Source: Deltaproteobacteria bacterium HGW-Deltaproteobacteria-19
GTDB taxonomy: Bacteria > Desulfobacterota > Syntrophia > Syntrophales > PHBD01
Direction of reading: 5' to 3'
Assembly (NCBI GenBank): GCA_002841865.1
Contig: PHBD01000008.1
Coordinates: 62,001 to 126,000 of the forward strand
DNA: 64,000 nucleotides
Positions 19,872 through 29,196 of this stretch are shown piece after piece. The position numbers and the translations under genes were made by a program. Numbering within the stretch: position 1 is the stretch's first letter; the number at the start of each line of letters is the position of its first letter. The notes under the pieces are model-generated. The model worked only from the letters and a program-made list of their open reading frames with translations. It did not search any database and was not told the origin of the DNA.

Positions 19872-21251
19872 TCAGCCGGAGACGGGGATTACGCCATCGA
19901 AGCACTTCAGGCACAGGTCCTCCCGGGGCAATCCCAGGGCGGCGACGAAGGCGGCGGTTCCATTGTACTTGACCGAATCGGCCCCGATCTGGTCCGCCAC
20001 CCACCGTTCCAGCTCCCGCAGCTTGTCCAGCGAGTCGATGTCTCCCGACCGGAAGAAGTGGCGCGCCGCCAGTTCGTCGTAAGAACGGGTGGAGATGCCG
20101 AAGTCGCAGGGATACATCAGGGGGGGGCAGGCGATCCGCACGTGAACCTCCCGGGCCCCGGCCTCCTTCAGATCCCTTACTTTATAGAGGATCTGGGTTC
20201 CCCGGACGATGGAGTCGTCGCAGATGAGGATCCGCTTTCCCTCCACGGCATACTTGAGGATGGAAAGCTTGCGCTTGGCCATTTTCTTCCGCGCATCCTG
20301 GGTGGATTGGGTGTAGCTCCGATCGGCGTAACGGTTGTAGAGGAACACCTCCTGGTAAGGGAGGCCGGATTCCTGATGATATCCGACGGCGTGTCCGATG
20401 CCGGACATGGGAACGGGGGCGACGAGGTCCGCCTCCAGTCCGCCCTCCTCGCGGTCCCGCCGGGCGAGGCTCCGTCCCAGGTTGTTTCGGGCCTCCTGGA
20501 CATACAGCCCATCCATGACGGAATCGATGCTGGCCGTGTAGGCCCATTCGAAGGCACAGTAGGCCTTCCTGGGGGAGGGCAGCTGCTTGAGGCTCTGCAC
20601 GCCCTGGTCGTTGATCAGGACGATCTCCCCGGGTTTCACATCCCGGATGATGTCCATCTCCAGGTTCACGATGGCCCGCGATTCGGAGCAGACGGCGGTC
20701 CGCCCGGCGTCCTTTCCGAGGATGAGGGGACGGAATCCATAGACGTCCCGGGCGGCGTAGATCCCTTCCGCCGACAGGATGACCAGGGCATAGGCGCCGC
20801 GGATCCTCTCCGCCAGATTGCAGAGGCCCGACAGAATGTCGTCGGACTCCATGATGATCTTGGCGATCACCTCGATGTTGTAGCTCCGGTAGAAGGAGTG
20901 GCCCTGCCGTTTCAGATCGCCGATGAGCTCGTCGGCATTGATGATATTGCCGCTGAATGCCAGGGAGATGTCGCCCACCCGGGACTGCCAACTCATGGGC
21001 TGGCGCTCCCAGAGGCTGACGTGGCCGATCCCCTGGTTACCCTTCAGGTATTCAAGATCTTGCGCGGTGAAGGAAACCCCGGCCTTCCCATGGTGGGTGA
21101 CCTGGTGGATCTTCCCGTCATACGTGGCGATGCCGCAGTACTCCTGGCCCCGGTGCTGGATGAAGTCCATGCCGTTGAAAATGTCGTACACGCAGGGGCC
21201 CCGGGATATGATTCCGAAGACACCACAGTTGTCGCGAATTTCGTCTTCCAT
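19872..21251 (-). CDS. purF: Amidophosphoribosyltransferase
   Basis: Catalyses the first committed purine step: PRPP plus glutamine to phosphoribosylamine. The 459-residue protein starts MEDEIRDNCGVFGI. C9 would become the N-terminal class II amidotransferase nucleophile after removal of an eight-residue prosegment, as in the Bacillus-type enzymes. The PRPP loop is ILICDDSIVRGTQ. Cysteines in ACPPLMYPC and CLKC suggest the 4Fe-4S cluster of that type. It lies 52 bp downstream of the second carB in the same direction, so carB-purF probably share a transcript. This links pyrimidine/arginine and purine entry steps, both glutamine users. Confidence 0.96.
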   Translation of the reverse strand: MEDEIRDNCGVFGIISRGPCVYDIFNGMDFIQHRGQEYCGIATYDGKIHQVTHHGKAGVSFTAQDLEYLKGNQGIGHVSLWERQPMSWQSRVGDISLAFSGNIINADELIGDLKRQGHSFYRSYNIEVIAKIIMESDDILSGLCNLAERIRGAYALVILSAEGIYAARDVYGFRPLILGKDAGRTAVCSESRAIVNLEMDIIRDVKPGEIVLINDQGVQSLKQLPSPRKAYCAFEWAYTASIDSVMDGLYVQEARNNLGRSLARRDREEGGLEADLVAPVPMSGIGHAVGYHQESGLPYQEVFLYNRYADRSYTQSTQDARKKMAKRKLSILKYAVEGKRILICDDSIVRGTQILYKVRDLKEAGAREVHVRIACPPLMYPCDFGISTRSYDELAARHFFRSGDIDSLDKLRELERWVADQIGADSVKYNGTAAFVAALGLPREDLCLKCFDGVIPVSG

Positions 21252-21303
21252 GAAGATTTCCTCTCGCCACCGGGGACGCCGGCGATGCGGGATACGATCC
21301 CGT

Positions 21304-24300
21304 TTATTGAATATCCTTGTGATAGCTTTGCAGCGATCTGGCTCGCCCGTGGCCCTTCCGGAAGGCCAGGATGCCCTTTACCGCAGCGGCCGCGGCCGCG
21401 GTGGTGGTGATGTAGGGGATCCGGTACTTGATGGCCGCTTTCCGGATGTACGAATCGTCATAGGCGCTCATCTTGCCGCTCGGCGTGTTGATGATGAGCT
21501 GGATTTCCCCGTTCTTGACGGCGTCCACGATGTTGGGCCGCCCTTCGTGCATTTTCAGGATCGGTTCCGTGGCGATCCCCTGGCGGGACAGGAATTCGTG
21601 GGTCCCCTGCGTGGCCAGGATCTTGAATCCAAGATCCTGGAACGTCCTGGCCGTCTGGATGATGCCGCCCTTGTCCTGGGCTTCCACCGTGATCAGGACG
21701 CTGCCGGCGTTGGGAAGGACCTGCTGGGCCGCCTCTTCGGCCTTGTAGAAGGCCAGTCCGAAGGAATCCGCCAGCCCCAGGACCTCGCCGGTGGAACGCA
21801 TCTCGGGTCCCAGGACGGGGTCCACTTCCTGGAACATATTGAAGGGGAACACGGCTTCCTTCACCCCGAAATGGGGGAACCGCCGGGTGGACAGTTTCAG
21901 GTCCGACAGTTTTTTCCCCAGCATCACCTGGGTTGCCAGGCGGGCCATGGAGATGCCGCATACCTTCGACACGAGGGGCACCGTCCGGGAGGCCCTGGGA
22001 TTTGCTTCCAGGACGTAGACCGTGTCCCCGGCGATGGCGTACTGGATGTTCATGAGGCCCACCACGTTGAACTCCACCGCGATCTTCCGGGTGTACTCCT
22101 CGATCGTGTCAAGGTGACGTGCAGGGATGCTGATGGGCGGGATGACGCAGGCCGAGTCGCCGGAGTGGATTCCCGCCAGCTCGATGTGCTCCATCACGGC
22201 CGGGACATACGCGTCGGTCCCGTCGGAGATGGCGTCGGCCTCGGCCTCGATGGCGTTCTCCAGGAACTTGTCGATGAGGATGGGGCGCTCCGGTGTGACG
22301 CCCACGGCGGCGGATACATACTGCCTCAGCATTTCCTCGTCGTGGACGATTTCCATGCCCCTGCCTCCCAGCACATAGGACGGCCGGACCATCAGGGGGT
22401 AGCCGATGCGATTCGCGACGACCAGGGCGTCCTCGATCGTGCTGGCCATGCCCGACTCGGGCATGGGGATGCCCAGCTTGACCATCATCTGGCGGAACCG
22501 GTCCCGGTCCTCCGCCAGGTCGATCGTATCCGGAGACGTCCCGAGGATCTTCACGCCCGCCTTCGCCAGCTCGCCGGCGATGTTCAGGGGCGTCTGGCCG
22601 CCGAACTGGACGATGACCCCCTCGGGCCTCTCCTTGTCATGGATGGACAGGACGTCTTCCACGGTCAGGGGCTCGAAGTACAGCTTGTCCGACGTGTCGT
22701 AGTCCGTCGAGACGGTCTCGGGATTGCAGTTCACCATGATGGATTCGAACCCTTCATCCCGGAGGGTGAAGGCCGTGTGGACGCAGCAGTAGTCGAACTC
22801 GATCCCCTGGCCGATCCGGTTCGGGCCTCCCCCGAGGACCATGATCTTCCGGCGGTCGCTGACGGGAACCTCGTCGGATCCGTTGTAGGTCGAATAATAG
22901 TAGGCGGCGTTTTCAACGCCGCTGACGGGGACAGCGTGCCAGGCCTCGGCCATGCCGATGCCGAGCCTCTGCCGGCGGATGTCCGTCTCGGGAACGCCGA
23001 GGATCTGCGCCAGGTATCGGTCGGCGAAACCGTCTTTCTTGGCCTGCTTCAGGATCTCGTCCGGCAGGGGGCCGCCCCTGTATTTCAGGATTTGCTCCTC
23101 CATGTCGACCAGTTCCTTCATCTGGGAGAGGAACCAGGCCTTGATGAAGGTTTTCCGGGAGAGGGTCTCGACGGTCGCTCCCTTTCGCAAGGCCTCGTAG
23201 ATGATGAACTGGCGTTCGCTCGAAGGCTCCGCCAGGAGCTCCATCAACTCGTCGAGGGACTTCCGGTTGAAGTCTTTTACAAAACCCAGTCCGTAGCGGC
23301 CTTTTTCCAGGGACCGGATGGCCTTCTGGAAGGCCTCCTTGTAATTCTTCCCGATGCTCATGACCTCGCCCACGGCACGCATCTGGGTGCCCAGCCTGTC
23401 GACGGACCCCTTGAATTTCTCGAAATCCCAGCGGGCGAACTTGACGACGACATAGTCGCCCCAGGGGGTGTACTTGTCCAGGGTCCCCTCGCGCCAGTAT
23501 GGGATCTCGTCGAGGGTCAGGCCTCCCGCCAGGAGCGAAGACACGAAGGCGATGGGGAAACCCGTGGCCTTGGAAGCCAGGGCGGAGGAGCGGGATGTCC
23601 GGGGATTGATCTCGATCACCACGACCCGACCCGTCTCCGGGTTGTGGGCGAACTGGATGTTCGTGCCGCCGATGACCTGGATGGCCTCGACGATGTCGTA
23701 GCTGTGCTTCTGGAGCCTTGCCTGGAGTTCGGGAGCGATGGTGAGCATGGGGGCCGTGCAGTAGGAGTCTCCCGTATGCACGCCCATGGCGTCCACGTTT
23801 TCGATGAAGCAGACGGTGATCATCCGGTTCTTGGCGTCCCGGACGACCTCCAGTTCCAGCTCCTCCCAGCCCAGGACGGATTCTTCCACGAGAATCTGGC
23901 CCACCAGACTGGCGGAGATGCCACGGCCGGCCACCGTTCTCAGCTCCTCGAGATTGTAGACAAGCCCGCCGCCGGTGCCGCCCATCGTATAGGCGGGGCG
24001 GATGACGACGGGATAGCCGAGCTGGGCGGCGATCTTTTCCGCTTCTTCGACGGTATAGGCCGGCTCGCTCAGGGGCATGTCGATGCCGAGCCGGTTCATC
24101 GTTTCCTTGAAGGCGATCCGGTCCTCACCCCGCTCGATGGCGTCCACCTGAACCCCGATCACCTTGACTCCGTATTTATCGAGGATTCCCCGGCGGGCCA
24201 GCTCGGAGGTAAGGTTCAGCCCGGTCTGTCCGCCCAGGTTGGGCAGGATCGCATCGGGCCGCTCGTTCTCAATGATCTCGATCATGGACTCGGGATTCAG

Positions 24301-24504
24301 CGGCTCGATGTACGTGACGTCGGCCATCCCCGGATCGGTCATGATGGTGGCGGGGTTGGAGTTGACCAGAACGATCTCGTAGCCCAGCTTCCGGAGGGCC
24401 TTGCACGCCTGGGTGCCGGAATAGTCGAATTCGCAGGCCTGGCCGATGATGATGGGTCCCGAGCCGATGATCATTACCTTGTGAATGTCGCTTCTCTTCG
24501 GCAT
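21304..24504 (-). CDS. carB: Carbamoyl-phosphate synthase large subunit (complete second copy)
   Basis: A full 1066-residue CarB with both ATP-grasp halves. The carboxyphosphate half has [15 protein letters not shown] and PAYTMGGTGGGLVYN. The carbamoyl-phosphate half has GGGPNRIGQGIEFDY, VQFGGQTPLN and RPSYVLGGRGMEIV. A C-terminal MGS-like allosteric domain ends the protein. The ATG at 24504 follows GAGGAC. No carA adjoins it; the only carA in view belongs to the other operon. Its N-terminal 280 residues differ substantially from those of the partial CarB at the left edge, so this is an old paralogue or an acquired copy. A near-perfect sigma-70 promoter precedes it and purF follows. Confidence 0.96.
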   Translation of the reverse strand: MPKRSDIHKVMIIGSGPIIIGQACEFDYSGTQACKALRKLGYEIVLVNSNPATIMTDPGMADVTYIEPLNPESMIEIIENERPDAILPNLGGQTGLNLTSELARRGILDKYGVKVIGVQVDAIERGEDRIAFKETMNRLGIDMPLSEPAYTVEEAEKIAAQLGYPVVIRPAYTMGGTGGGLVYNLEELRTVAGRGISASLVGQILVEESVLGWEELELEVVRDAKNRMITVCFIENVDAMGVHTGDSYCTAPMLTIAPELQARLQKHSYDIVEAIQVIGGTNIQFAHNPETGRVVVIEINPRTSRSSALASKATGFPIAFVSSLLAGGLTLDEIPYWREGTLDKYTPWGDYVVVKFARWDFEKFKGSVDRLGTQMRAVGEVMSIGKNYKEAFQKAIRSLEKGRYGLGFVKDFNRKSLDELMELLAEPSSERQFIIYEALRKGATVETLSRKTFIKAWFLSQMKELVDMEEQILKYRGGPLPDEILKQAKKDGFADRYLAQILGVPETDIRRQRLGIGMAEAWHAVPVSGVENAAYYYSTYNGSDEVPVSDRRKIMVLGGGPNRIGQGIEFDYCCVHTAFTLRDEGFESIMVNCNPETVSTDYDTSDKLYFEPLTVEDVLSIHDKERPEGVIVQFGGQTPLNIAGELAKAGVKILGTSPDTIDLAEDRDRFRQMMVKLGIPMPESGMASTIEDALVVANRIGYPLMVRPSYVLGGRGMEIVHDEEMLRQYVSAAVGVTPERPILIDKFLENAIEAEADAISDGTDAYVPAVMEHIELAGIHSGDSACVIPPISIPARHLDTIEEYTRKIAVEFNVVGLMNIQYAIAGDTVYVLEANPRASRTVPLVSKVCGISMARLATQVMLGKKLSDLKLSTRRFPHFGVKEAVFPFNMFQEVDPVLGPEMRSTGEVLGLADSFGLAFYKAEEAAQQVLPNAGSVLITVEAQDKGGIIQTARTFQDLGFKILATQGTHEFLSRQGIATEPILKMHEGRPNIVDAVKNGEIQLIINTPSGKMSAYDDSYIRKAAIKYRIPYITTTAAAAAAVKGILAFRKGHGRARSLQSYHKDIQ

Positions 24505-24626
24505 GTTGTCCTCTTGTCTTTCCGCCGCACCCGGTGCTGGACGGCTTGCTGTTTGGATGGTCCGTCGACGATAACGTACAGGTTATCCGGGAGGATTGCT
24601 GTGCAGATCGGTCAACCGGTTGGCGA

Positions 24627-24655
24627 TATATAGGGGAGAGCCCATCGGTTGTCAA
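24627..24655 (-). promoter_or_regulatory. Sigma-70 promoter of carB-purF
   Basis: TTGACA (24655-24650), a 17-bp spacer and TATATA (24632-24627) on the minus strand. The start is expected near 24619, leaving a leader of about 115 nt to carB. The -35 box overlaps that of an opposing promoter. Confidence 0.75.
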
Positions 24656-24677
24656 GGCAGAAATAACTACTTAATAA
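24649..24677 (+). promoter_or_regulatory. Divergent promoter for the amidohydrolase gene
   Basis: TTGTCA (24649-24654), a 17-bp spacer and TAATAA on the plus strand, in a conspicuously AT-rich patch. The rest of the 348-bp gap 24505-24852 shows only a GATAAC/GTTATC hairpin near 24570. The two -35 boxes share TTGTCAA/TTGACAA. Confidence 0.45.
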
Positions 24678-24852
24678 TATACATATATTTTCTGTGAGGC
24701 CCTGCGAGCGTTTCCCGGGGAGGCGGCCTGCCGGTGTCCCGTTATGGCTTATCCGGTGGGCGTTTTCCTGATTGCACGCCTTGTCAGGCCCGTTGTGCCT
24801 GTGGTAGATGCCTCGGGCGAGAGGCGGAGAAACGGGTGCAGCCGGAGGTGAA

Positions 24853-25764
24853 ATGCCCAGAAAAGATATGCCGGCACCGGTCGGAGGTGGAGAAAGCGAA
24901 CAGGACGGCGCTTCTCCCGTTCCCGGCGGAATCGTCGATTTTCATGTCCATCTTTTCCCGGACCGCCTGTTCGAGGCCATCTGGGACCGCTTCGTCACCG
25001 ACTATGGCTGGCCCATCCTCCACCGTTTCTACTGGCGGGAGGCGGTGGATCATCTCCGCCGGCGGGGCGTCGGGCCCATCGTCTTCTCCAATTATGCCCA
25101 TCGGCCGGGAGTGGCCCGGGGTCTCAACGACTGGAACCGCAGCGTCCTCGACGAAGATCCGGACCTTTACTGCTTTGCCCCGTTCCATCCGGGCGACGAC
25201 GATGCCCTGGCCGTGGCCGCGGACGTCCTGAGGCACCCGAGGGTCCTGGGATTCAAGCTCCAGCTCCTCGTTCAGCGACTTCATCCCCATGACGAGCGCC
25301 TTTTCCCCCTCTATGAACTGGTCATGGAGCGGGGGAAGCACCTGCTCCTGCACGTGGGGAACGGGCCTGTAGGCAATGAGTTCGTTGGACTCGACGGTTT
25401 TGCGAAAGTCCTCCGGCGATATCCGGACCTTCCTGCCACGGTGGCCCACATGGGGGCGCTGGAGTACGGCGGATTCGCCTCCCTTCTGGAGGACCATCCG
25501 GGACTGTTGATGGATACGGCCTTCGCCTTCATCCCTCGTCTGGGCTCCATGTGCGACATCGGCCGGAAACGTCTGGAAGGTCTGCGGGAGCGGATACTCT
25601 ATGGATCGGATTTTCCGAATCTGCTCTTTCCCCGGGAGGACGAAATCGAGCACCTTCGGTCGTTGAAACTGACGGACTCGTTTTATCGCCGGGCATTCCG
25701 GGAGAATGGGCTGGCCCTGATCCGGCGGGCCTGCCCGGATGCGCCGCCGAAAGCGGAATGCTAA
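24853..25764 (+). CDS. Amidohydrolase-family (amidohydrolase 2) metal-dependent hydrolase
   Basis: A 303-residue TIM-barrel hydrolase of the Amidohydro_2 type. VDFHVHLFP gives the HxH metal motif. Further metal or catalytic positions are suggested by LLLHVGNG, VAHMGALEYGG and YGSDFPNLLF. I start at ATG 24853, directly after GGAGGTG; the frame is open upstream to 24808 but those residues lack family character. Relatives include decarboxylases and lactone or amide hydrolases, so no substrate can be named. It is transcribed alone, divergent from carB-purF. Confidence 0.85.
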   Translation: MPRKDMPAPVGGGESEQDGASPVPGGIVDFHVHLFPDRLFEAIWDRFVTDYGWPILHRFYWREAVDHLRRRGVGPIVFSNYAHRPGVARGLNDWNRSVLDEDPDLYCFAPFHPGDDDALAVAADVLRHPRVLGFKLQLLVQRLHPHDERLFPLYELVMERGKHLLLHVGNGPVGNEFVGLDGFAKVLRRYPDLPATVAHMGALEYGGFASLLEDHPGLLMDTAFAFIPRLGSMCDIGRKRLEGLRERILYGSDFPNLLFPREDEIEHLRSLKLTDSFYRRAFRENGLALIRRACPDAPPKAEC

Positions 25765-25771
25765 GCTGGAA

Positions 25772-26170
25772 TTACAGGAGCCCGGCCAGGCGGAGACCCG
25801 TAAGGACGGTCAAAAGGGCCGCGGCCAGGGCGAGACGGCCGATCCAGCGGTGAACCGTCCGGAGCCGGACGGCGTGCGCGCGGATCCGGAATGCCAGAAG
25901 GCCGAGGACCGGGGCGGTCCAGGAGAGAGCAAGCGCAGTGGTGCCCAGCCAGGTGTGCGGCTCCTGGAGGTGAACCCCGGTGGATACCTCCACGAGGAAG
26001 TACGCCGCCGCCGCACCCGGGACCAGCGTCACGGTCCCGGCAATGCCCAGGGCCCGGTGTCCCTTCAGCCACCAGCGCTTCCGCTTCAGGAAACGGGACA
26101 CGACGCCGGCCGAGGTCATGAGCCCGAATCCCGCTCCCATGAGTAGACCGTGGATCAGCAGAGGATTCAT
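25772..26170 (-). CDS. Four-helix membrane protein resembling cytochrome b561
   Basis: A 132-residue protein made almost entirely of four hydrophobic helices. Histidines H7, H38, H72 and H107 lie near helix ends (HGLLM, GHRALG, HTWLG, HRWIG), the pattern expected for two b-type hemes in b561-like proteins. It would reside in the inner membrane and move electrons across it. The stop is 7 bp from that of the convergent amidohydrolase gene. The family call rests on histidine placement and topology, not on a strong motif. Confidence 0.6.
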   Translation of the reverse strand: MNPLLIHGLLMGAGFGLMTSAGVVSRFLKRKRWWLKGHRALGIAGTVTLVPGAAAAYFLVEVSTGVHLQEPHTWLGTTALALSWTAPVLGLLAFRIRAHAVRLRTVHRWIGRLALAAALLTVLTGLRLAGLL

Positions 26171-26338
26171 CGGGAGTGGATGCCTCCGTTGGGGGGGAAA
26201 GGGTCAGGCCGTTCTCCACCTCTTTTCCCATTGTTTCGGACAACCGGGAGGCCCGGAGACGGATTCCCGGTCCTGTCCGCGCGCGGCTTTTATCGTTCCA
26301 CGTTCCGCACGCATGTTCCGGGAAAGCGTCCGTCACCC

Positions 26339-26755
26339 TTATTTTGCTGCCGGTTTCGCTGCCGGGTTTGCCGCCGGGACGGTGAATTTCACGGCTTTCG
26401 AACCCCAGAGGTTGCAGGTTGCCTTCACATCCAGGACGTCTCCGGGAACAACCTGGATTTTGTAACTGTACGAGAAGGCCGGGGCGTCCGGTTGGCTCTT
26501 GTAATTCTGGGAGAGAAGAACCTTGTTATCCTTCTTGATTTCCACGCTTTTGATGTAATGGGATGTCGGGAAAGGAGAGGGATGGGTAATGGTCACCTGG
26601 AGCGTCAGGGTCGCCGCGTCATAAGCGCATTTCACATCGCTCGGCGCCGTGGCCTGGGCTGTGCCGCCCGGTAGAACCAACGTCAGAGCCAGGATCAGCC
26701 AGAATAACGTCAGCGGGAGCAGCCTGCTGCCGGCCTTTTTTGCATTCCGTTTCAT
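26339..26755 (-). CDS. Exported superoxide-reductase-like (desulfoferrodoxin-fold) protein lacking an iron ligand
   Basis: A 138-residue secreted protein. Residues 1-35 form a signal peptide ending TAQA. The mature part resembles the iron domain of superoxide reductases: HPSPFPTSHYIKSVEI matches HPM..EHYI.WIE (H58, H66), and the late cysteine in KATCNLWG is C114. The residue that should be histidine in the CNLHG motif is tryptophan (W117), and the usual first His motif is not apparent. A working Fe(His)4Cys centre is therefore unlikely. The tail is Ala/Pro-rich. The ATG follows AGGAGAAC. It may be a structural or redox-sensing derivative. Confidence 0.65.
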   Translation of the reverse strand: MKRNAKKAGSRLLPLTLFWLILALTLVLPGGTAQATAPSDVKCAYDAATLTLQVTITHPSPFPTSHYIKSVEIKKDNKVLLSQNYKSQPDAPAFSYSYKIQVVPGDVLDVKATCNLWGSKAVKFTVPAANPAAKPAAK

Positions 26756-26818
26756 GGTTGTTCTCCTTCCTTTTTGAGTGCTTTTCTGCCGCTGGCGCTG
26801 CGGGTGGATGAACAGGGG

Positions 26819-27658
26819 CTATATCTTTATTTCCATGTTCTGGTGAAGAGCGAAACAATCCATTTTACGGCCCTCCCGTTTGATGAAACGGCGGCAGTCC
26901 TGGACGATGGCGTCCACCTGGTCGTCAGACCGCTCCTGGTTGTGATGGAACAGGCCGAGGCGCTGAACGCCGGCCCCCAGGGCCAGATTCAGGGCGTCCG
27001 TGTAAACCGAGTGGCCCCAGGCGCGCGTGCGGAGATAATCCGTTTCCGTGTATTCCGCATCGTGGATCAGGAGGTCCGCCCCTCGGGAAAAAGCGAGATA
27101 GTCCTCAAAATCGCACCCGCCGGGATGCTTGTACAGGAGTTCGTTATCTGTCAGGAAGACAAAACTTTTCCCGTCCTCCTCGAACTTGAACCCCTCTCCC
27201 TGGTTCGGGTGGCTGATCGGGATGGTCTTGATGCTGATGGAGTTGATCCGGAGCTCCTCCACGCAGGACTCGTGATAGAGGATCTCCGCCCGGATATCGC
27301 CGAAATTAACCGGAAAATGAGGGGGTTCCATGACCCGGGAGATGATTTCCTGGAGGGAGGACTGGGCATAGGAGCACCCGTACATGGCAATGGAGGTTTT
27401 CGAGAAGTAGATGGGCTTGAAGAAGGGGAAACCCATGAGATGGTCCCAATGGGCATGGGTGAAGATCATGGTGAAGGAATTCACGCCTTCGGCCATGAGC
27501 TGGTTGCCCAGTCGCCGGATCCCCGAACCGGCGTCGACAATGATGACATCGTTGTCCTTCGTCCGGATTTCGACGCACGTCGTATCCCCGCCGTATTTGA
27601 GATACTCGCTCCCGGATACGGGGATCGATCCCCGAGCCCCCCAGCACCGGATGATCAT
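26819..27658 (-). CDS. MBL-fold metallo-hydrolase
   Basis: A 279-residue metallo-beta-lactamase-fold protein. The metal motif THAHWDH spans residues 67-73, preceded by IIVDAGSGIRRLG and followed by FLTDNE and LLIHDAEYT, which supply further ligands. The start MIIRCWGARGSIPV is typical of the PhnP/RNase Z-like branch often seen in environmental bacteria. The substrate is unknown (a phosphodiester or cyclic nucleotide is plausible). It is preceded by a strong sigma-70 promoter and is transcribed separately from the exported protein gene downstream. Confidence 0.85.
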   Translation of the reverse strand: MIIRCWGARGSIPVSGSEYLKYGGDTTCVEIRTKDNDVIIVDAGSGIRRLGNQLMAEGVNSFTMIFTHAHWDHLMGFPFFKPIYFSKTSIAMYGCSYAQSSLQEIISRVMEPPHFPVNFGDIRAEILYHESCVEELRINSISIKTIPISHPNQGEGFKFEEDGKSFVFLTDNELLYKHPGGCDFEDYLAFSRGADLLIHDAEYTETDYLRTRAWGHSVYTDALNLALGAGVQRLGLFHHNQERSDDQVDAIVQDCRRFIKREGRKMDCFALHQNMEIKI

Positions 27659-27735
27659 AGGTTACCCTCCACCCTGTCTTTCCCGGATCGGTCTGAAAAC
27701 GCTGCCGTTTCTGCCGGACATGGAACAATGAAGAG

Positions 27736-27764
27736 TAAATACTGGTTATCAGGGGGGGTGTCAA
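27736..27764 (-). promoter_or_regulatory. Sigma-70 promoter of the MBL hydrolase gene
   Basis: On the minus strand TTGACA, a 17-bp spacer containing a C7 run, and TATTTA, about 80 bp upstream of the start codon. The gap 27659-28170 holds this promoter, the fbp promoter and otherwise nothing I can assign. Confidence 0.65.
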
Positions 27765-28108
27765 GTTTCAACAGGCTGCCGAAAGACGCCTTCCGGCCCT
27801 GTTTCCCTCATTCCTCACCATGCGATGTTCCGATAAGTCCGCCTCATGGCTGATGATTTTCAGGGCTTGGCATCCGAACGGACGTGAACGGGCGGCCCGA
27901 CTTTTTCTGCAGCCTGTTCATCCCGCCGGGTGCCGGCTTCGCTCCCTGTCCGGCATCCAACCCCCCGGAAGAGTGCAGAGTCCATGCTCCCGGCGCTGGC
28001 GGCCGCAGCAGGGCAGGGATTGCGGGAAGACATGGACAAACTGCGTACATGAAGGATGATTCCTGATGGATTCCGATGAGATCCGAGTGCAGGAGGCGGA
28101 TTTTGTGC

Positions 28109-28137
28109 TTGTCAAAAAAAGCGTTCATTGCTACAAG
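28109..28137 (+). promoter_or_regulatory. Candidate sigma-70 promoter of fbp-fba
   Basis: TTGTCA, a 17-bp spacer that includes A7, and TACAAG, about 35 bp upstream of the fbp start. Confidence 0.45.
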
Positions 28138-28170
28138 GAATCCATTTAAAGGAAGCGAGGTGAACAACGG

Positions 28171-29115
28171 ATGGGAGAGGGCATTTCGGACTATACAAAA
28201 TTCGTCGTGGACCTGCGACGCCACATGTGGATGGCCGGTGTGGAGATGGAGCTGCGGCGGCTCATCTGGCAGATTGCCGTGACAGGGAAATACATTTCCG
28301 CAAAGATCCATGAATCCAACCGCAAGCTCGCGGGACTTCGAAACGTATATGGGGAGGAACAGCTCGCTCTGGACCGGAGCGCCGACGAGATTCTGAAAAA
28401 CCAGCTTCACCATTCGGGGTTCGTCCGCCAATACGCCTCTGAGGAGCAGGAGGCCATCGTCGAGATCGGGCAGGGAAACGGGAAATATTACGTCACGGCG
28501 GATCCCCTGGACGGATCCTCCCTCGTGGATACGAATCTGTCCATCGGGACCATCATTGGAATTCACCGGGAGACGTTTCTGACAGAGGGCGAGCGTTCCA
28601 TGGTGGCGGCCCTCTACATCACTTACGGGCCCCTGATCACCATGGTCTACTCCGCCGGCAAGGGCGCCCATGAGTTCGTTCTCAACCGGGAAGGAGAATA
28701 CGTCCTTTCCCAGGAAAACATCCGGCTCAACGAGCAGGGATCCATCTACAGCCTGGGCGGGCTGCGCAAGGACTGGACGGACGGGCATCGGCAGTTCGTG
28801 GAGTTCCTCGAGGGACGGGGCTACAAGCTCCGATACAGCGGAGGCTTCGTCCCCGACATCAACCAGGTGCTCATCAAGAAGGGCGGTATTTTCACCTATC
28901 CCGCCCTGAAAAAGAATCCCCACGGAAAATTGCGGCTCCTGTTCGAACTGCAGCCCATGGCGTTCATCGCCACCCAGGCCGGCGGTATGGCAACCGACGG
29001 CCACCGGGATATCCTCTCGATTCCGGTGGAGGAACTGGACCAGTGTTCTCCCATCTATATCGGGAGCTCTTTTGAGATTCGGAAGGCCTCGGAATTCCTG
29101 GAACAGGCATCCTGA
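28171..29115 (+). CDS. fbp: Class 1 fructose-1,6-bisphosphatase
   Basis: Removes the 1-phosphate of fructose 1,6-bisphosphate in gluconeogenesis. The 314-residue protein has the metal motif DPLDGSS (111-117) with VDTNLSIGT, the acidic SEEQ before it, the sugar-phosphate region RYSGGFVPDINQVL and the C-terminal ATQAGGMATDG. It lies 81 bp ahead of a class II aldolase gene, so the pair would convert triose phosphates to fructose 6-phosphate. This is a biosynthetic route expected in an organism growing on acids. Identification is secure. Confidence 0.94.
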   Translation: MGEGISDYTKFVVDLRRHMWMAGVEMELRRLIWQIAVTGKYISAKIHESNRKLAGLRNVYGEEQLALDRSADEILKNQLHHSGFVRQYASEEQEAIVEIGQGNGKYYVTADPLDGSSLVDTNLSIGTIIGIHRETFLTEGERSMVAALYITYGPLITMVYSAGKGAHEFVLNREGEYVLSQENIRLNEQGSIYSLGGLRKDWTDGHRQFVEFLEGRGYKLRYSGGFVPDINQVLIKKGGIFTYPALKKNPHGKLRLLFELQPMAFIATQAGGMATDGHRDILSIPVEELDQCSPIYIGSSFEIRKASEFLEQAS

Positions 29116-29196
29116 AGGAGGACAATCCCCCAAAAGTCCTGAAGCGGCGGATCATACCCCGGATCCCGTCTCCGCTTCTCAGAAAGGAGACGTTTC

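Noticed and set aside
20923-24633. 1236-codon plus-strand frame opposite carB
   Set aside because: It is exactly antisense to a complete CarB with all motifs. In high-GC DNA the complementary frame stays open by codon bias.
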